NCBI GenBank assembly: GCA_963920525.1
Contig: OY986436.1
Span: 26,983,318 to 27,047,317, forward strand
Length of the DNA stretch: 64,000 nt
Source: Dichetophora obliterata
Taxonomy: Eukaryota > Arthropoda > Insecta > Diptera > Sciomyzidae
Direction of reading: 5' to 3'
The position numbers were made by a program, and so were the translations under genes. The notes under the pieces are model-generated. The model did not search any database. It saw nothing but the letters and a program-made list of their open reading frames with translations, and was not told the origin of the DNA. Below, piece by piece: positions 1-10,898 of the stretch (its first letter is position 1; every line of letters begins with the position of its first letter).

Positions 1-915
1 ACATCAAGTATAAAATAGCTCATATGCTTATGATGTCCAACTTAATTTACGGTCTTGCGATTTATTCTGGTACTGTCAAAAAAAATTACAAGATCAACAA
101 AATCAAAAAAATTTAAGTAATTTTCAACAAAATAGTTCGCTTTGTTTATGGTGTTCATTGGCGGGAACATATATCCCCATACGTTTTGAAGTTCGTAAAA
201 TGTTCTTGGAATAATTTTATAAAAATTGGCTTGTTACTTTGCTTTTACAAAATTGTCAAAACTAATATCCCGTTATACTTAGCGCAAAAATTTATTTTCT
301 CACGTTCATCTAGAAACACACAAATTGTTATTCCACGAATCTCATCGTCCTTATTTGAACATTCATTTCTTATAAGAATAGCCCGTTGTTGGAATAAGTT
401 ACCTCTAGGCTTTCGCACTTTTTCGGCTACAACTGCTACGTTTAGAGGCAAGCTTTTGGAATACTCTCTTGGCAATGCTCTGTGAATGTTTAATAGGGAC
501 ACTTTGCTTTGCTTAATTAAAATTTCATGTAGCTTAAAAATATTTTTTCTTTCTTTTTTAATTTGTCGCTGATGCAATGGTCATACCTTCTCAACTAATA
601 AAGATATTTTCTTCCTCCACTTAAAATATGGTTGATACAACTAATTTTTAATATTTAACTAATTAAAGTAATTGGGAGTAAATATCTTACCTTAACTTTT
701 TTTCCGAGAATAAATTTTCGTTGATAGGGAGGGAAGCCGCTCTGGATTTGTGCATTTCAATTAAAATTAATAAATAGTTTATAAGTAATTGTAAGACACA
801 ATATTGTTTTAGCTTAAGAAACTCAAACTAATACGTCTTGTAATAGAGTAATTGGCCAAAGAAGGCTTAGTTATTACACATGGATTAATAATAAATAAAT
901 AAATATATAAATAGA
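1..915 (+). mobile_element. decayed LINE (Jockey/CR1-type) 3' end
   Basis: This is the 3' end of a non-LTR retrotransposon. The reading frame at 186-485 encodes the typical region after the reverse transcriptase (RT): a SRNTQI-like block, then ARCWNKLPLGFR, then a short terminus. Upstream, 10-185 reads as the same protein in broken frames (a KIVRFVYGV-like stretch near 125-150). The stop at 483-485 is followed by about 400 bp of 3' UTR and an A-rich AAATA-type tail near 888-914. A sister copy lies at 57100-57760 and shares FVYGV, VKTNI, RNTQI and WNKLP. The element is frameshifted, and the window edge cuts off its 5' part. The clade is inferred from general resemblance. A partial or dead copy is likely. 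Confidence 0.7.
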
Positions 916-1080
916 CATAGATGAATGCTTTCTAGTACGTTAAAACATGCCACATAAAATTGGCCATGCTGGAATCATGGGGATTTGAGATTAAAAACAC
1001 TTTCAAAGATTGACCTGCAAGGCTAACCGTAAATTCGAAGCGTTTGAATTCAAAAAGTAAAACAATTGGAATCAGTGGAA

Positions 1081-2387
1081 TTTTATTTATTTTATTTATT
1101 ACGGTCTACAGATTATACAATCTTACAGACTATTACAAATCTTAACCTAATTGAATAATATGAACAATTTTAGAAGAAAGTCATTTCAACTTATATTAAA
1201 ATATAGAAAGTTAGAATATTTATTACATAAAAAAATTCATCTAGCAATAGTTTCATTTGAGGAATAATTAGTTGTGTGAATTACATCATCAAACATACGA
1301 TGGTTTCTCAAAGATATAATTAGAAGATGTGACACGAATAGACTTCGGAGGTTTTCACAAGTGACTGTACTAGATAAGACATTAATAACAAATAACAAGT
1401 AACAAAATTAACGTCTATCAGATAGTGACTGCAACCCAAGTAATTTACGTCAAGCGTAAAAGATGGAATGCCGTCAGGCCAATTCATATATTGAAGAGCA
1501 TATTTAGTAAAAAGCTTTTGAATTTTTTCAATACGATTTGAATGCTCAGCGTAAAATGGATCCCAGGCAATTGTACAGTAATCTAAATTACTTCGAACTA
1601 AAGAAACGTAGAGATATTTATCAGTCAAAGGGTCATTAAAACTTTGAGAATTCCTTTTTATAAAACCCATCATGGCATATGATTTAGAAATTACACATTG
1701 ATAGTGGTGGCTTTTGAAGCTAAAATTAGAGTCGAAGATTACACCGAAGTCCTTATTTTCATGTTTGCGGATTAAAGTATGATTATTAATTGAGTAGTTA
1801 AAAGCGATATTGCACTTAGTAAAAGAAACTACACAACATTTATTTGTGTTCAGCTTTAAGTTATTAAACGAACACCAATTACCAAAAATATTTAAATCAT
1901 TTTGTAACAATAAACAATCGAAAGAAGCCGAGACTTTGAGGAAAAGTTAAACGTCATGGGCAAACGATAAACATTAACGGCCAATTTCTTCAACGAGTTT
2001 AGCGTTAATCCGTGGATTAGACCATTTCATGGTATTTAGTTTGTACACCATGAACTGGTCTAATCCACGGATTAGCGTTAAACTCGGTTAAGAAATTGGC
2101 CGTTAGTGTTTATCGTTTGCGGATTAGCGCTAATACTCGGTGAATAAATGCGCTATTAGAGACTTGGAAAAACTGGGCGTCATTTATGAAGACTAAAAAC
2201 AATAAAGGTCCGCAATGTGTACCTTGAGGAATGCCGGAAAAGGTAATGATGACATCTACTGAGATAGTTGAATCGATTTTTACTATGAGCTTACGATTGG
2301 ATAAAAATTTTTGAAAAAATTTTAGAAGTATATCTGAAAATCCGTATTTCTTTAATTTTAGCAATAATATGGAATGATCGACTTTTC
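1081..2387 (-). mobile_element. 5'-truncated LINE with RT, split by a palindromic insert
   Basis: On the minus strand 2387-2122 encodes the RT fingers and palm (DHSILLLKLKKYGF, then SGIPQGTHCGPLLFLVFIND). After a palindromic insert, 1959-1320 continues the same protein (AHDV, a stop in place of a lysine, then LFLKVSAS, FGNWC, LKLNTNKC, SNRIEKIQK). The insert therefore sits immediately before the catalytic FADD box, which is also mutated to FAHD. The 3' UTR runs to about 1081 and ends in an A-rich tail, seen on the plus strand as TTTTATTTATTTTATTTATT. It is dead. The 5' truncation abuts Helitron sequence at about 2388. The clade resembles Jockey/CR1-type insect LINEs. Confidence 0.75.
1960..2120. 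repeat. palindromic foldback insert in LINE RT
   Basis: About 73-bp arms (1960-2032 and 2048-2120) are near-perfect reverse complements, starting with GCAAACGATAAACA and ending with TGTTTATCGTTTGC, around a loop of about 15 bp. A third partial copy of the arm's inner motif (GGATTAGCGCTAA) follows at 2121-2133. There is no coding capacity. It behaves as a small non-autonomous inverted-repeat insertion that interrupts the RT just before its catalytic aspartates. No clear target-site duplication was found. Confidence 0.8.
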
Positions 2388-2770
2388 TCGGAATGAGCAC
2401 TTCCCCGCTCTTGAATTTGCCTTTAAGTATCGTTGCTTGAATGAATTTATTCTTGGGTTGCTTCACGACCAGTCTTGTTCCATTGCAAAGTTTCGGTTCT
2501 TGAGGTTCCGCAGCATGATGATAATAGATCCAAAATTCAATTGTAAATTATGTGGTGGTAATCCTGGCAAATCCAATGAATTCAAGACTCCGTTGGATAA
2601 TTGATTGCTGAAGAAATATAATTGTCCAGCAATTGAATCAAGAAATTCAAATCATAGATATCCTTATTTTTTGCTGCCAAAATCTCCAATGGTGGTTGAC
2701 ATAATTGTGGGCGATGTATGGGAACAAATTCAAATCTTTTACAAAAGTGTCAAAAACTCTTAAACTGCTC
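2388..2770 (-). pseudogene. Helitron RepHel helicase C-terminal fragment
   Basis: Minus-strand translation gives the C-terminal signature of Helitron Pif1-like helicases: LNSLDLPGLPPHNLQL, then IIIMLRNL, a one-base frameshift, PKLCNGTRLVVK, then IQATILKGK and GEVLIPR. The upstream part (to about 2770) reads AAKNKDIYDLNFLIQLLDNY in the same region. The fragment stops at IPR, where LINE RT coding begins (KVDHS), so one open frame at 2110-2466 is a Helitron-LINE chimera. It is a decayed fragment. I see neither the Rep domain nor the Helitron 3' hairpin. Identification rests on family motifs recalled from knowledge. Confidence 0.7.
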
Positions 2771-3492
2771 ATGAATTTTGTATAAGATTTCTAATACAGC
2801 GCCTTCTGGTGTTCAAGATGGATCAAAATAAAACATTATAAAATCATCATATCCAAAAACTGCTATATGCAAACTTGTATGTTAATCGTAAAAGTAGTTT
2901 AGGAGTTTTCGGCATTTTTGTAAAGGATTTGTGCTATAGCGTTGTTTCTTGCATCTTGACTTCTACCAGTTCAGTTGGCTTAGATGTGCGTTTGGATCTT
3001 TGCAATTTAAATATTTTGTATACAAACAAGCGCTTCTAGTACAACTCGAAGCATCTGGATTAATAAAAATCATGTTTCTAGCATAGTGCTACCAAAGTAG
3101 TTTATTCAACATTCTAATTTGAACAAGGAACTGAATACATAAAAGAATATATATTTACCTATTTATTATACGGTCTTATTTATACGGTGTCCATTAATTA
3201 ATTTTTTACAAAAAAATCTTGTTTTTGTGGCTTCTTTTTAATTTTTATGGTCAATTAAAAACCTATTTTCATCCAATTGCATTACCAAGATTATGATATC
3301 TTTGAAAAAAAATAATTATTATCTTTCAAATGGCACAAAAACATGGAAGATTTGGGTGAGTTTAATGATAAAAAATGAAATTTCCATTTAATGTCTAAAT
3401 TTCTACTTAGCCTCTTTCAGATTTTTAAATTGCTTGCTGAGAAAAAAGTGTTTTATTGATTCATTGGCATAAAAAATGCCAACAAAAAATCC
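2771..3492. other. no gene recognised
   Basis: AT-rich DNA without a convincing coding frame. The first 250 bp may be more of the decayed Helitron helicase on the minus strand, but I could not follow a consistent translation. Confidence 0.5.
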
Positions 3493-3617
3493 TCATCTGA
3501 AATTGTTATATACAAACTATTCAATATTTTTTGTCTATTAAATAAACAACTTACACTAATAAATTTTATTGTATTTAATACTAATTCATAGTGATGTTCA
3601 AAGGATATCCGTGGTCG
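3493..3617 (+). repeat. left terminal inverted repeat of the Tc1/mariner element
   Basis: The reverse complement of this stretch matches 4811-4973. Shared blocks are CGGATNNATNCC, ATCANTATGAATTAGTAT, ACAATAAAATTTAT, GTGTAAGTTGTTTATTTAAT and ATTGAATAGTTTGTA. Confidence 0.75.
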
Positions 3618-4810
3618 CATGCCACCTACCCTAACAAAAAATACAAAAAATACATACAACAGTAGTAAGCGATAAAGGTAAAGTGCCTTAGGGTAAAGTG
3701 CATCACGCTATACATCTAGAGGGCGACATATGACCATGAAAGTGATTACAAATTTATTAAAAAACCCACAAAGTTATGGTGAAGCCTTAAGCAGTGGATG
3801 TCCAAGAGTGGTTACATGCTGAGATGAGTGCGCCATTTTACGGGTAGCTTCAAATTATAACCTCACTGCCAGAAAATTTGCTGTAACAGCTGGAGTGAAA
3901 AAACAGGTCCGCAACGTGCAAAGGATTTTAAAAAAAAATCAACTACAACTAAACTCAAAAAATTACAAAGGAAACCGCCATTTACAGCAAAACATCGAGC
4001 AGCAAGATTGAAGTTTGTTGAAGAGCACTTTAAGTGGAGAAAATTATGGCGCGCGTATTCGACGATCTGGATGGTATTTCTTTTTATTACCACGATTTGA
4101 GGAAGAAAGAGCGTATTCTAAGTCGTCATCAACACGGGGGTAGATGAGTAATGGTATAGGCTGGAATTGGCCATTGTAGAAGGACTAAAATTAAGTTTGT
4201 GCCCCCAAGAATGAATCGCCAAGATTATCTTAATTTAATTGATAATGAAATAGTTAATCGTGGGTCACAATTAAATAAAACTTCATTATTATTTCAACAA
4301 AAAAAATGCTGCTGTACACACAGCAAGAATAGTAAAAAAACTTCTTTCGAGAACAGGATATTGAAATATTGGAGTGGCCCACACGATCACCTGACCAGAG
4401 CATTTTTAAAAACTGGTAATATTACCTAATATTAGGAACTTAAAAGTAGCATAATTTCAAATTGGTAAGCGATACCAAGAAAATACATTAAACAACTTTT
4501 TTAATCACTACCAAATTGCGGTACTGAAGTTTTGAAAAACAAATGGAGGCTCCACCCAATACTAGATATGTACCTTTATTATAATAACTAAAAATCAATT
4601 TCTTATAATTTTTTGCTTTTGAATAATATTGTGCTATCTTTTTGTCGTACTACTGAATATGTTTTTTCTGAATAACAAATTCGATTTTTAAATAAAATTT
4701 CTATATATTTTCACTTAGTTTTTAAATCTAATTACTTTAAGGTTAATACAAATTTTTAATTTTAATCGCTTTCAAGTAAATTTAAAAAAATTCCCATGTG
4801 CTATCTTTTT

Positions 4811-4973
4811 GTCGCGGATGGATACCTTCTGACCATCAATATGAATTAGTATAAGATACAATAAAATTTATGATGTGTAAGTTGTTTATTTAATAAAAAA
4901 TATATTATGTGTAAGTTGTTTATTTAATAAACAAAAAATATTGAATAGTTTGTACATAGTAATTTCGGATGAG
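4811..4973 (-). repeat. right terminal inverted repeat with an internal duplication
   Basis: Partner of 3493-3617. It is longer because GTGTAAGTTGTTTATTTAAT occurs twice (from about 4875 and 4909), a tandem duplication absent from the left arm. A 17-bp motif TGCTATCTTTTTGTCG also occurs twice nearby, from about 4631 and 4799. Confidence 0.7.
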
Positions 4974-5747
4974 AATATTTTGTTGCTTCATACTTTTTAG
5001 TAGTCGGGTTTTAGTTTTTTTAACTAATTTTTTTATCTATCTATTTTTTAATAGGTATTTGAAGCAAAAAATGTTTTTTCAAATATCTTTAACAATAAGG
5101 TTTTGCCCGTATTTTTCGTGTTGGGAAGCAATGTGCGTTGTATCTCATCAAAATACCATATTTGCAAACAGAAAACTTGCAAAGAAAGACGTTACGTTGT
5201 CATTTCAATAAGTTTTTTGTTTTTAAAATTCATTTAAGAAAATAATGATCAGTGAAATATCACTAATATAAAGCTCATATGACTCATATAAGGTTTTCTT
5301 TCCTCCATGAATATTTATTGGAGGCCTGTTAAGAAACATCCCTAACTATCTGCATGTCTCTAAATGACTTATGGCCTTATTTTGTAAATTGCATGCAATC
5401 ACATCACTTGGGGTCTTTTGACTGGCAATTTCATTTCCATATTAATTTCCCTCTCTCTCTCTCACTGAAATTTTCCTTTAAAATATATTGCCAGATGAAA
5501 AAATCCAACGCAAGTGACTGCGTTCGTTTAATAAAATAAGAACATTAGACATTTTTTCATGCCAACCTGCAGTAATAACGTTTGATATGCTGTACGTTAA
5601 ATTCATTAACCCTGTCAACAAAGGGCCATAAAAAAGTTGTTCTTGTTTGCTTGCCTACAAACCATCGCATAGATAAGAAATAATAAAAGAAAATGTATGT
5701 CAATAAAATAGCAAGCAAAATTCAAATTTCAGTTGTTGTTTCATCAA
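4974..5747. other. no gene recognised
   Basis: AT-rich spacer. A CT microsatellite (CTCTCTCTCTCTC) lies near 5450-5463. The short open frames show no recognisable protein. Confidence 0.5.
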
Positions 5748-6149
5748 ATTTTTCATTTCGGAAGGAGATAGCTTGCGGGCCGCAGTGGCTTGGTGCTCCG
5801 TCGTGTTGGTAAAACATACCCCGCCTTTGTGCTAATGAAACATCTTCTAGCATGTGTGGTTATCTCCTTTCTAAATGAAAAATTTGGTGAAAGATGGATT
5901 GACCGAAGTGGTCCGAATCCTTGGACTGTTAGATCCCCAGATCTCACACCTTTAGATTTATGTGTCTGGGAAACAATGACAGATATGGTGTACTCCAAAG
6001 AAATTCAATCTGCTGAGGAGTTACGAGAAAGGATCAACGAAGCAGCGCAACAAATGCGTACAACTTTATCACGTGTGTGGATGGATGCAGAAATAGTAAA
6101 AAGGGCTCGTGCATGCATTGATGAACATGGCCAGCATTTTGAGTAACTC
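5748..6149 (+). pseudogene. Tc1/mariner (IS630-type) transposase C-terminal fragment
   Basis: From about 5860 the plus strand encodes FLNEKFGERWIDRSGP, then SPDLTPLDLCVWETM, and a helical tail ending in HGQHFE before a stop at 6144-6146. This is the conserved C-terminal half of the DDE_3-type transposases common in insect genomes. The last catalytic acidic residue lies in the SPDLTPLD block. The N-terminal DNA-binding part and the first two catalytic residues are missing, so it is dead. Upstream, 5748-5774 is a reverse-complement copy of 5857-5884, which suggests an inverted duplication of part of the gene. Confidence 0.75.
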
Positions 6150-6239
6150 TTAAAATAATAAATAACATTCACTCTTCAATAATTTACAATGTTAAAGTTT
6201 TAATTGACTACACCACATAGAACACGATTAATTAAATTA

Positions 6240-6755
6240 GGGTTTTCACAAGCTATCGTATTGTTGTATGTCGTATTGCGTTTTCAATAAAAAAATACAA
6301 CAACTGTGAACATACCCTAAGGGTTTATTTTGTTGTATGTCGTATTTATACAGCTGACTGAAGAAACAGACAAATGACTGGAGAAAATGAATTTTTTTAA
6401 ATGCCTAAACAAAACAAAAAGAATGAAATAATAAGAGCTTTGTGTGAAAAGTATAGACTTGATCTTGGTATGAATCAGAAAGCCACGTCAAAGCTTTCAA
6501 TTTCTTCTACAAACCTATTTCCTGGCAAAATAAAAAGAAAACTGTTATGATAGTGATGTTACTTATGAAATGTGCATGGTAATAACAAATTCGTAACAAG
6601 AAAGAACAGCACTGATGAAATACGACAAACAGTATACATACCAAAAGTGATTGTATTGTCGTAAACTAGTTTTGTGTGGAAGGCAACAACAAAAACTATA
6701 CAACTGTTGTGAAAAAATACGACAATACAACAATACGACAGCTTGTGAAAACCCT
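6240..6755. mobile_element. 516-bp MITE with about 40-bp terminal inverted repeats
   Basis: It begins AGGGTTTTCACAAGCTATCG and ends with the reverse complement (CGACAGCTTGTGAAAACCCT). The subterminal motif TTGTTGTATGTCGTATT repeats at 6261 and 6330 and in inverted form near the right end. There is no coding frame. Target duplications are not obvious, so the superfamily is unassigned. Confidence 0.8.
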
Positions 6756-7913
6756 CAATGTACCTAGTATTTAGCTGTGAGCTTTTATTGCTTTACATAG
6801 GTTTTTTTAGCACAATTCCCAAAAACAGATGATCTGTTAATTGGAGGTAAGAACTTTGTATGAACAAATTTTACAAAACATTTGAAAGTATAAAATGACG
6901 TAATAAAAAGAAATTTTTTTAGATAAAACTTCGAGAAAATCGCACTCGAACTAATAACTTTTGTAAAAAAAAATATTTTTCTAGTTTGATCAGCTTTTAT
7001 TTCTTTAACGTACAAGAAAACTTCAATTAATTTTAGTTTTTACTTAAATTGTTAAATAAGGTTTCCAAAATAGGTTCTAAATCTTACGTAGCTATCATAG
7101 TTTTAAAATGTTCGCGTAAAAATGATATTACCTTAAAATTCGACTTTTTTACATACTTTTACTTATAACTACGAGGGGGGTTAGAATAGACCCCCCTCCT
7201 ATACGATTTTTTTCTTGTCTTGACCCAAGGAATCATCAGTTTTCGGATTGACCTCGCTATCCGATTCACCCTGTTTATGGATTATTTTTGACCCTTTTTG
7301 AAAAAGTTTTATAAATGTAAGTACCCTTAAACGTAGTCGTAGAGGGTAACAATATATTTTATAGGGTATTTTTGGACAAGATTTGTCGAAAGCGTACTGA
7401 GAAATATAGCCAGTTTTTAATGAATTTATATCAAAAATCGTTATTAATACAATCACCTGTGCAAATAATATTTTGTCTTTACTTTATCTTTGCACATTCT
7501 TCGAAGCTGCTGCTTCGTCAAATGCAGCACATAATTTTGTGTTTTTTCATCATAGAGACTTCAGAAGGGTGACAGATAGGCGGTGAGTACTTTCAGAAGT
7601 GATGTTAAGGTTACAAAAATAATAGGAAAAATTTTAACTATTTTGGACATTTTTTGTATGGGACGCGCAGAGGAGAGGTCCATGTTCCAAATAAATGTTG
7701 AAAATGAAAAAGTGTTGAAGTGAAAGTGAAAAGTGACTCCCTTAGGGTCAATTCGGGGAAGATTTTAACTATTTTTGATATTTTTCTTAATTCTTTGTAT
7801 GGTGACCCCCAGAAGGGTGTCAGATAGGGGTAGATATGTTAAGAAAAATTTTGGGGGTTAAAAAATAATTGGACCATATTATATACTTGACCCCTGTATG
7901 GGGTCAATTTGAA
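6756..7913. other. unclassified repeat DNA, no gene
   Basis: AT-rich. The stretch from about 7040 to 7300 is a diverged inverted relative of 58490-58740; GGGTCAAGACAAGAAAAAAAT is best conserved, followed by a run of G. From 7560 to 7910 there are two similar phrases (CAGAAGGGTGACAGATAGG and CAGAAGGGTGTCAGATAGG, at about 7561 and 7810) that look like a degraded tandem repeat. No gene is recognised. Confidence 0.5.
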
Positions 7914-8824
7914 GCAGAGCTGTGTTGTAATGATTCCTATTTAATTTAATTCCACCTCAATTCCAATTCCTTGGAATTAGGAATTGGTAATTGTACATCT
8001 CAATTTCTCAGAGATGTAATTGGGAAAAACTTCTCAATTACATTACATGAATTATAATTGGTAATTGGACACCTCCATTCCTCAGAATGGAATTGGAAAA
8101 AATTGTAAATTCCATTACGGGAATTGTAATTGGTAATTGAACGCCTCAATTCCTTAGGAATAGAATTGGAATACATCGCTTTGTTAGTAGATTAATGAAA
8201 TTTTATACAGGGGTGTGAAAGTTGTGTACCAAGCACTTTGGTGCATATTTTACACAAAAAGTCGGCGGTATTGAACCAGGTAGCATAGCAGCTATATATT
8301 TTGTTCTAACTCAAAATGCGGTATTAAATTAAAAAATTGGCATCTTCGATAATACTTTTATTTGTAAATATTTCATTAACCAACTAACAGTGGGAGTCAA
8401 ATAAAGTTTTCTAATACATAATGAAGTAGTTTTGAGTTAATGAAGAAGTAATTGAAATTTAAACTTCAAATTACAAGTCCTCTAATAGAATTGACGATTT
8501 TTGTTCCAATTCCATTTATGAGGATTTGTAGTGTTCAGTTACCAATTACAATTCCTGTAATGGAATTTACGATTTTTTTCCAATTCCATTCCTGAGAAAT
8601 TGATGTGTTTAATTACCAATAACAAATCCAGTAATGGAATTGACCATTTTTTTCAATTTCAATCCAAGGAAGTGAGGTGTTCAATTGCCAATTACAATTC
8701 TTGTAATGGAATTGACGATTTTTTCCAAATACATTCCTGAGAAATTGAGAGGACCAATTACGAGTTCCTAATTCCAAGGAATTGGAATTGAATTGTAATG
8801 AGTACTCTTTGACCAAGCTCTGGT
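7914..8824. repeat. foldback element with tandem GAATTGG-rich arms
   Basis: The left arm (about 7914-8190) and right arm (about 8470-8824) are inverted copies. Each contains about three imperfect units of 80-90 bp built from AATTGGTAATTG, CCTCAATTCC and GGAATTG blocks. The outer ends resemble CAGAGCT...AGCTCTG. The middle (8190-8470) has no coding capacity. The architecture (inverted arms made of short tandem repeats) resembles Drosophila foldback/Galileo-type elements; that assignment is an inference. Confidence 0.75.
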
Positions 8825-9240
8825 TTGGGGGAGATATGTCCATTGTGTTTTTGTATAGAGGGTGCTGAGAGTCCAAGGGAGCCCGCTTTAAAAGAGGACA
8901 TAATCCCAAAAATTGGATTTGGGATTATGACCGCTTAGTAATAGAATCGGGGACCGCTTTGAAGAGGTCATCATCCCAAGTGGTTTCAACAAATACTGAT
9001 ATCTGTGTCGATTAGCAATAACAGCTTAAGTCTGATTTCAACGTTTCGAGAATTCTTGCTTCAAAGTTTTCAATCGCTATATAAGTTATATGGAAGGGTC
9101 TTTTATTTTTGTGTCATAACTTTGGCTAAGGTCATGCTAGAAGCTCCAGATTTTGCCTGTTTATAGTTCTATATACGTGGAACACAACTGCATCAATAAC
9201 TGAGATCTGTCTTAAGTCAACTTAAGCTATTTTGACTGCA
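8825..9240. other. short direct repeats, no gene
   Basis: Two similar phrases of about 26 bp (CCGCTTTAAAAGAGGACATA near 8882 and CCGCTTTGAAGAGGTCATCA near 8955), with an inverted TTGGGATTATGACC between them. Otherwise unique AT-rich DNA without a coding frame. Confidence 0.4.
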
Positions 9241-9470
9241 GACAGCGAAGCCAGTGTTGGACTTGATGAGGGTTGTAGTCCCTAAACAGCAGCCAAAGGC
9301 CGCCTATAGAATAGATAATTATCGCTGTCTACAGTACTTCTGGACATATTTTTTTCTTAATAGGCGGCCTTCGGCCGCTGCTTAGGAATTACAACCCTCA
9401 GTAAGTTCAACACTGGCTTCGCTGTCTACAGTACTTCTGGACATAATTATCTTTCTAACATATCGTAAGT
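9241..9470. repeat. inverted pair of a GC-rich dispersed module
   Basis: 9241-9315 and 9360-9430 are reverse complements containing GACAGCGAAGCCAGTGTTG, a CCCTCA stretch and a self-complementary GGCCTTCGGCC core. A third copy lies at 30055-30150, in the same orientation as the right arm. In both places the module is followed by CTACAGTACTTC and then ATAATTATCTTT, and next by a (possible) tRNA-like sequence. Confidence 0.75.
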
Positions 9471-9474
9471 CCAA

Positions 9475-9790
9475 CGGGCCGTAGCCTAGTGGGTAGAGTG
9501 CGTGGCCCCTAAGCTAAAGAACTGCGGTAGCCCGGGTTCAATTACAGCTCAGACAGAAAGTTTTTCAATTGAATTAATTTTTCTGTTCGGTCGTCACCTC
9601 TCTGCAGACAATGGCAAACCTCAGAGAGTTAAAATTGTCAAGTAAAGCTTCTTGAAAACATAAGTCGTTCGGAGTCGGCATAAAACACGTAGATCCAGTT
9701 CTCGATCATTTGTGATCAAACATTTAATAACACGCACAACACAATTGCTCAATAGAAGCTAGGTCAAAATCCCTTTAAGGGCTGAAATGG
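9475..9790 (+). mobile_element. tRNA-derived SINE
   Basis: The head has an internal RNA polymerase III promoter: box A TAGCCTAGTGG at 9482-9492 and a box B-like GGTTCAATTAC at 9535-9545, spaced as in tRNA genes. The tail carries ATGGCAAACCTC, then CGTTCGGAGTCGGC and GTAGATCC. From memory, these phrases are widespread in the 3' parts of fly LINE/SINE families, including tephritids. The head lacks a proper clover-leaf, so this is a SINE rather than a functional tRNA gene. Confidence 0.7.
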
Positions 9791-9866
9791 CCAGTTTATT
9801 TTTTTTTATATAATTAAAATCTACTTATAGAATTAGAATCTAACTAGAAAGTATTGCTTCAGTATA

Positions 9867-10898
9867 TGTTTATTAGACTGGTTCTTATTTGTATGGAGAA
9901 AAAAAAAATTCGTTTGTTTTTCTTGAGCACCCTTTTATTTTGTTCTAATATATAAAAAATTCATAAAAAAAAGTTTCAAAGGAATTGGACTTTATGACCA
10001 CGTGCCGCCAGGTAGAAATTCAAAAAATTATCTACTACATATGAGAAAAAAAGATAAAACAGCAATTCCATTTTGAACGTACCGGCCTTACGAAATGACC
10101 ATCTCCGATCTGTGTGAAATTTTGCATGAAGCATCACTGAAGGAAAAAAAAAACTTAATTTAAAGGAAAAAATGCTGGAGTTATTTTTGGCGGAGTTACA
10201 GGGTGCACAAAATTGACAAAAATCCGCAAAAACGTCGAAAATCGATTTTTACTATAATTCATATCTCAATCACTTCTTAACCGAATGTTAAGTTTCAAAT
10301 ACCTATGGAAAGGTAATTAAACGCATTTTAATTTTAAATATTTTGTTTTTCGAATTTCGGCGGTTGGGGATTCCATATCTTGCGGTAAAGTTATTAAATT
10401 CTGTGCTATCTCGAGTGCTCTTAAGATTCGAATATCCTTCCCACAGGATACTGTGGATAAAATTCAGAGTGACATCTCGTTTGACAAGATATTGTTAGTG
10501 AAAGTCTATATTTACTTTTGCTTTAAGACATCTGTAGTTTTTCTTAAAAAAAAAAACAAAGCATTTTGAGATCGTTATTTTTTTACTGTTTTCTCAAAAA
10601 CAACTTTGTCCTTGCGGGAGGAAAAGACATTATTTTTTTCCAAATTTTGTTTTGGAGATCTTGACCACCCTATGCAACTTTTAAGACCCCTTAGAATGTG
10701 AAATTCGAAAAAATTGTGATTTTATACGCCCTAATGCTCATTCAGTTGCATTGCCTCTGTTAAACTTCAAGCCCCGAGCGGCACTTGTTATTGTTGTTAT
10801 AAAGCAAAAACAAAATTAGTGACTTATTTTTAGACGCTAAGGAACGAAAAAATAGGGTGCTCAACAATTTCTAAAAAAAGGACCACCCTAATGTTTAT
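9867..10898. mobile_element. about 1-kb non-autonomous element with inverted ends
   Basis: The left end (TTAGACTGGTTCTT, then TTGAGCACCCTTTTATTTTG at about 9924) is matched in inverted form at the right end (AAAAAATAGGGTGCTCAA at about 10846, then GGACCACCCTAA). The interior has no coding frame and includes another GACCACCC near 10664. The ends have diverged, so the boundaries are approximate and the superfamily is unassigned. Confidence 0.55.

Larger units (their letters stand above)
3493..4973 (+). mobile_element. decayed Tc1/mariner (Tc3-like) transposon with long TIRs
   Basis: Long terminal inverted repeats (3493-3617 and 4811-4973) enclose a broken transposase. Traces on the plus strand in shifting frames include a helix-turn-helix-like stretch (SGCPRVVT, LTARKFAVTAGV) near 3800-3890, AKHRAARLKFVEEHFKW near 3980-4040, VPPRMNRQDYLNLID at 4199-4240, and the catalytic-region remnant FQQ..AAVHTARIVKK and IEILEWPTRSPD near 4290-4400. 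Several frameshifts and stops make it non-functional. The total length of about 1.5 kb fits the superfamily. The Tc3-like subgroup is inferred from the WPTRSPD block. Confidence 0.75.

Noticed and set aside
7199..7456. Conserved protein shared between this frame and 58377-58598
   Set aside because: The DNA phrase around GGTCAAGACAAGAAAAAAAT is shared, but the long open frames in the two copies are not the same reading, so coding is not supported.
9476..9560. Functional tRNA gene
   Set aside because: Box A is good but box B is degenerate, no clover-leaf forms, and a SINE-type tail follows.
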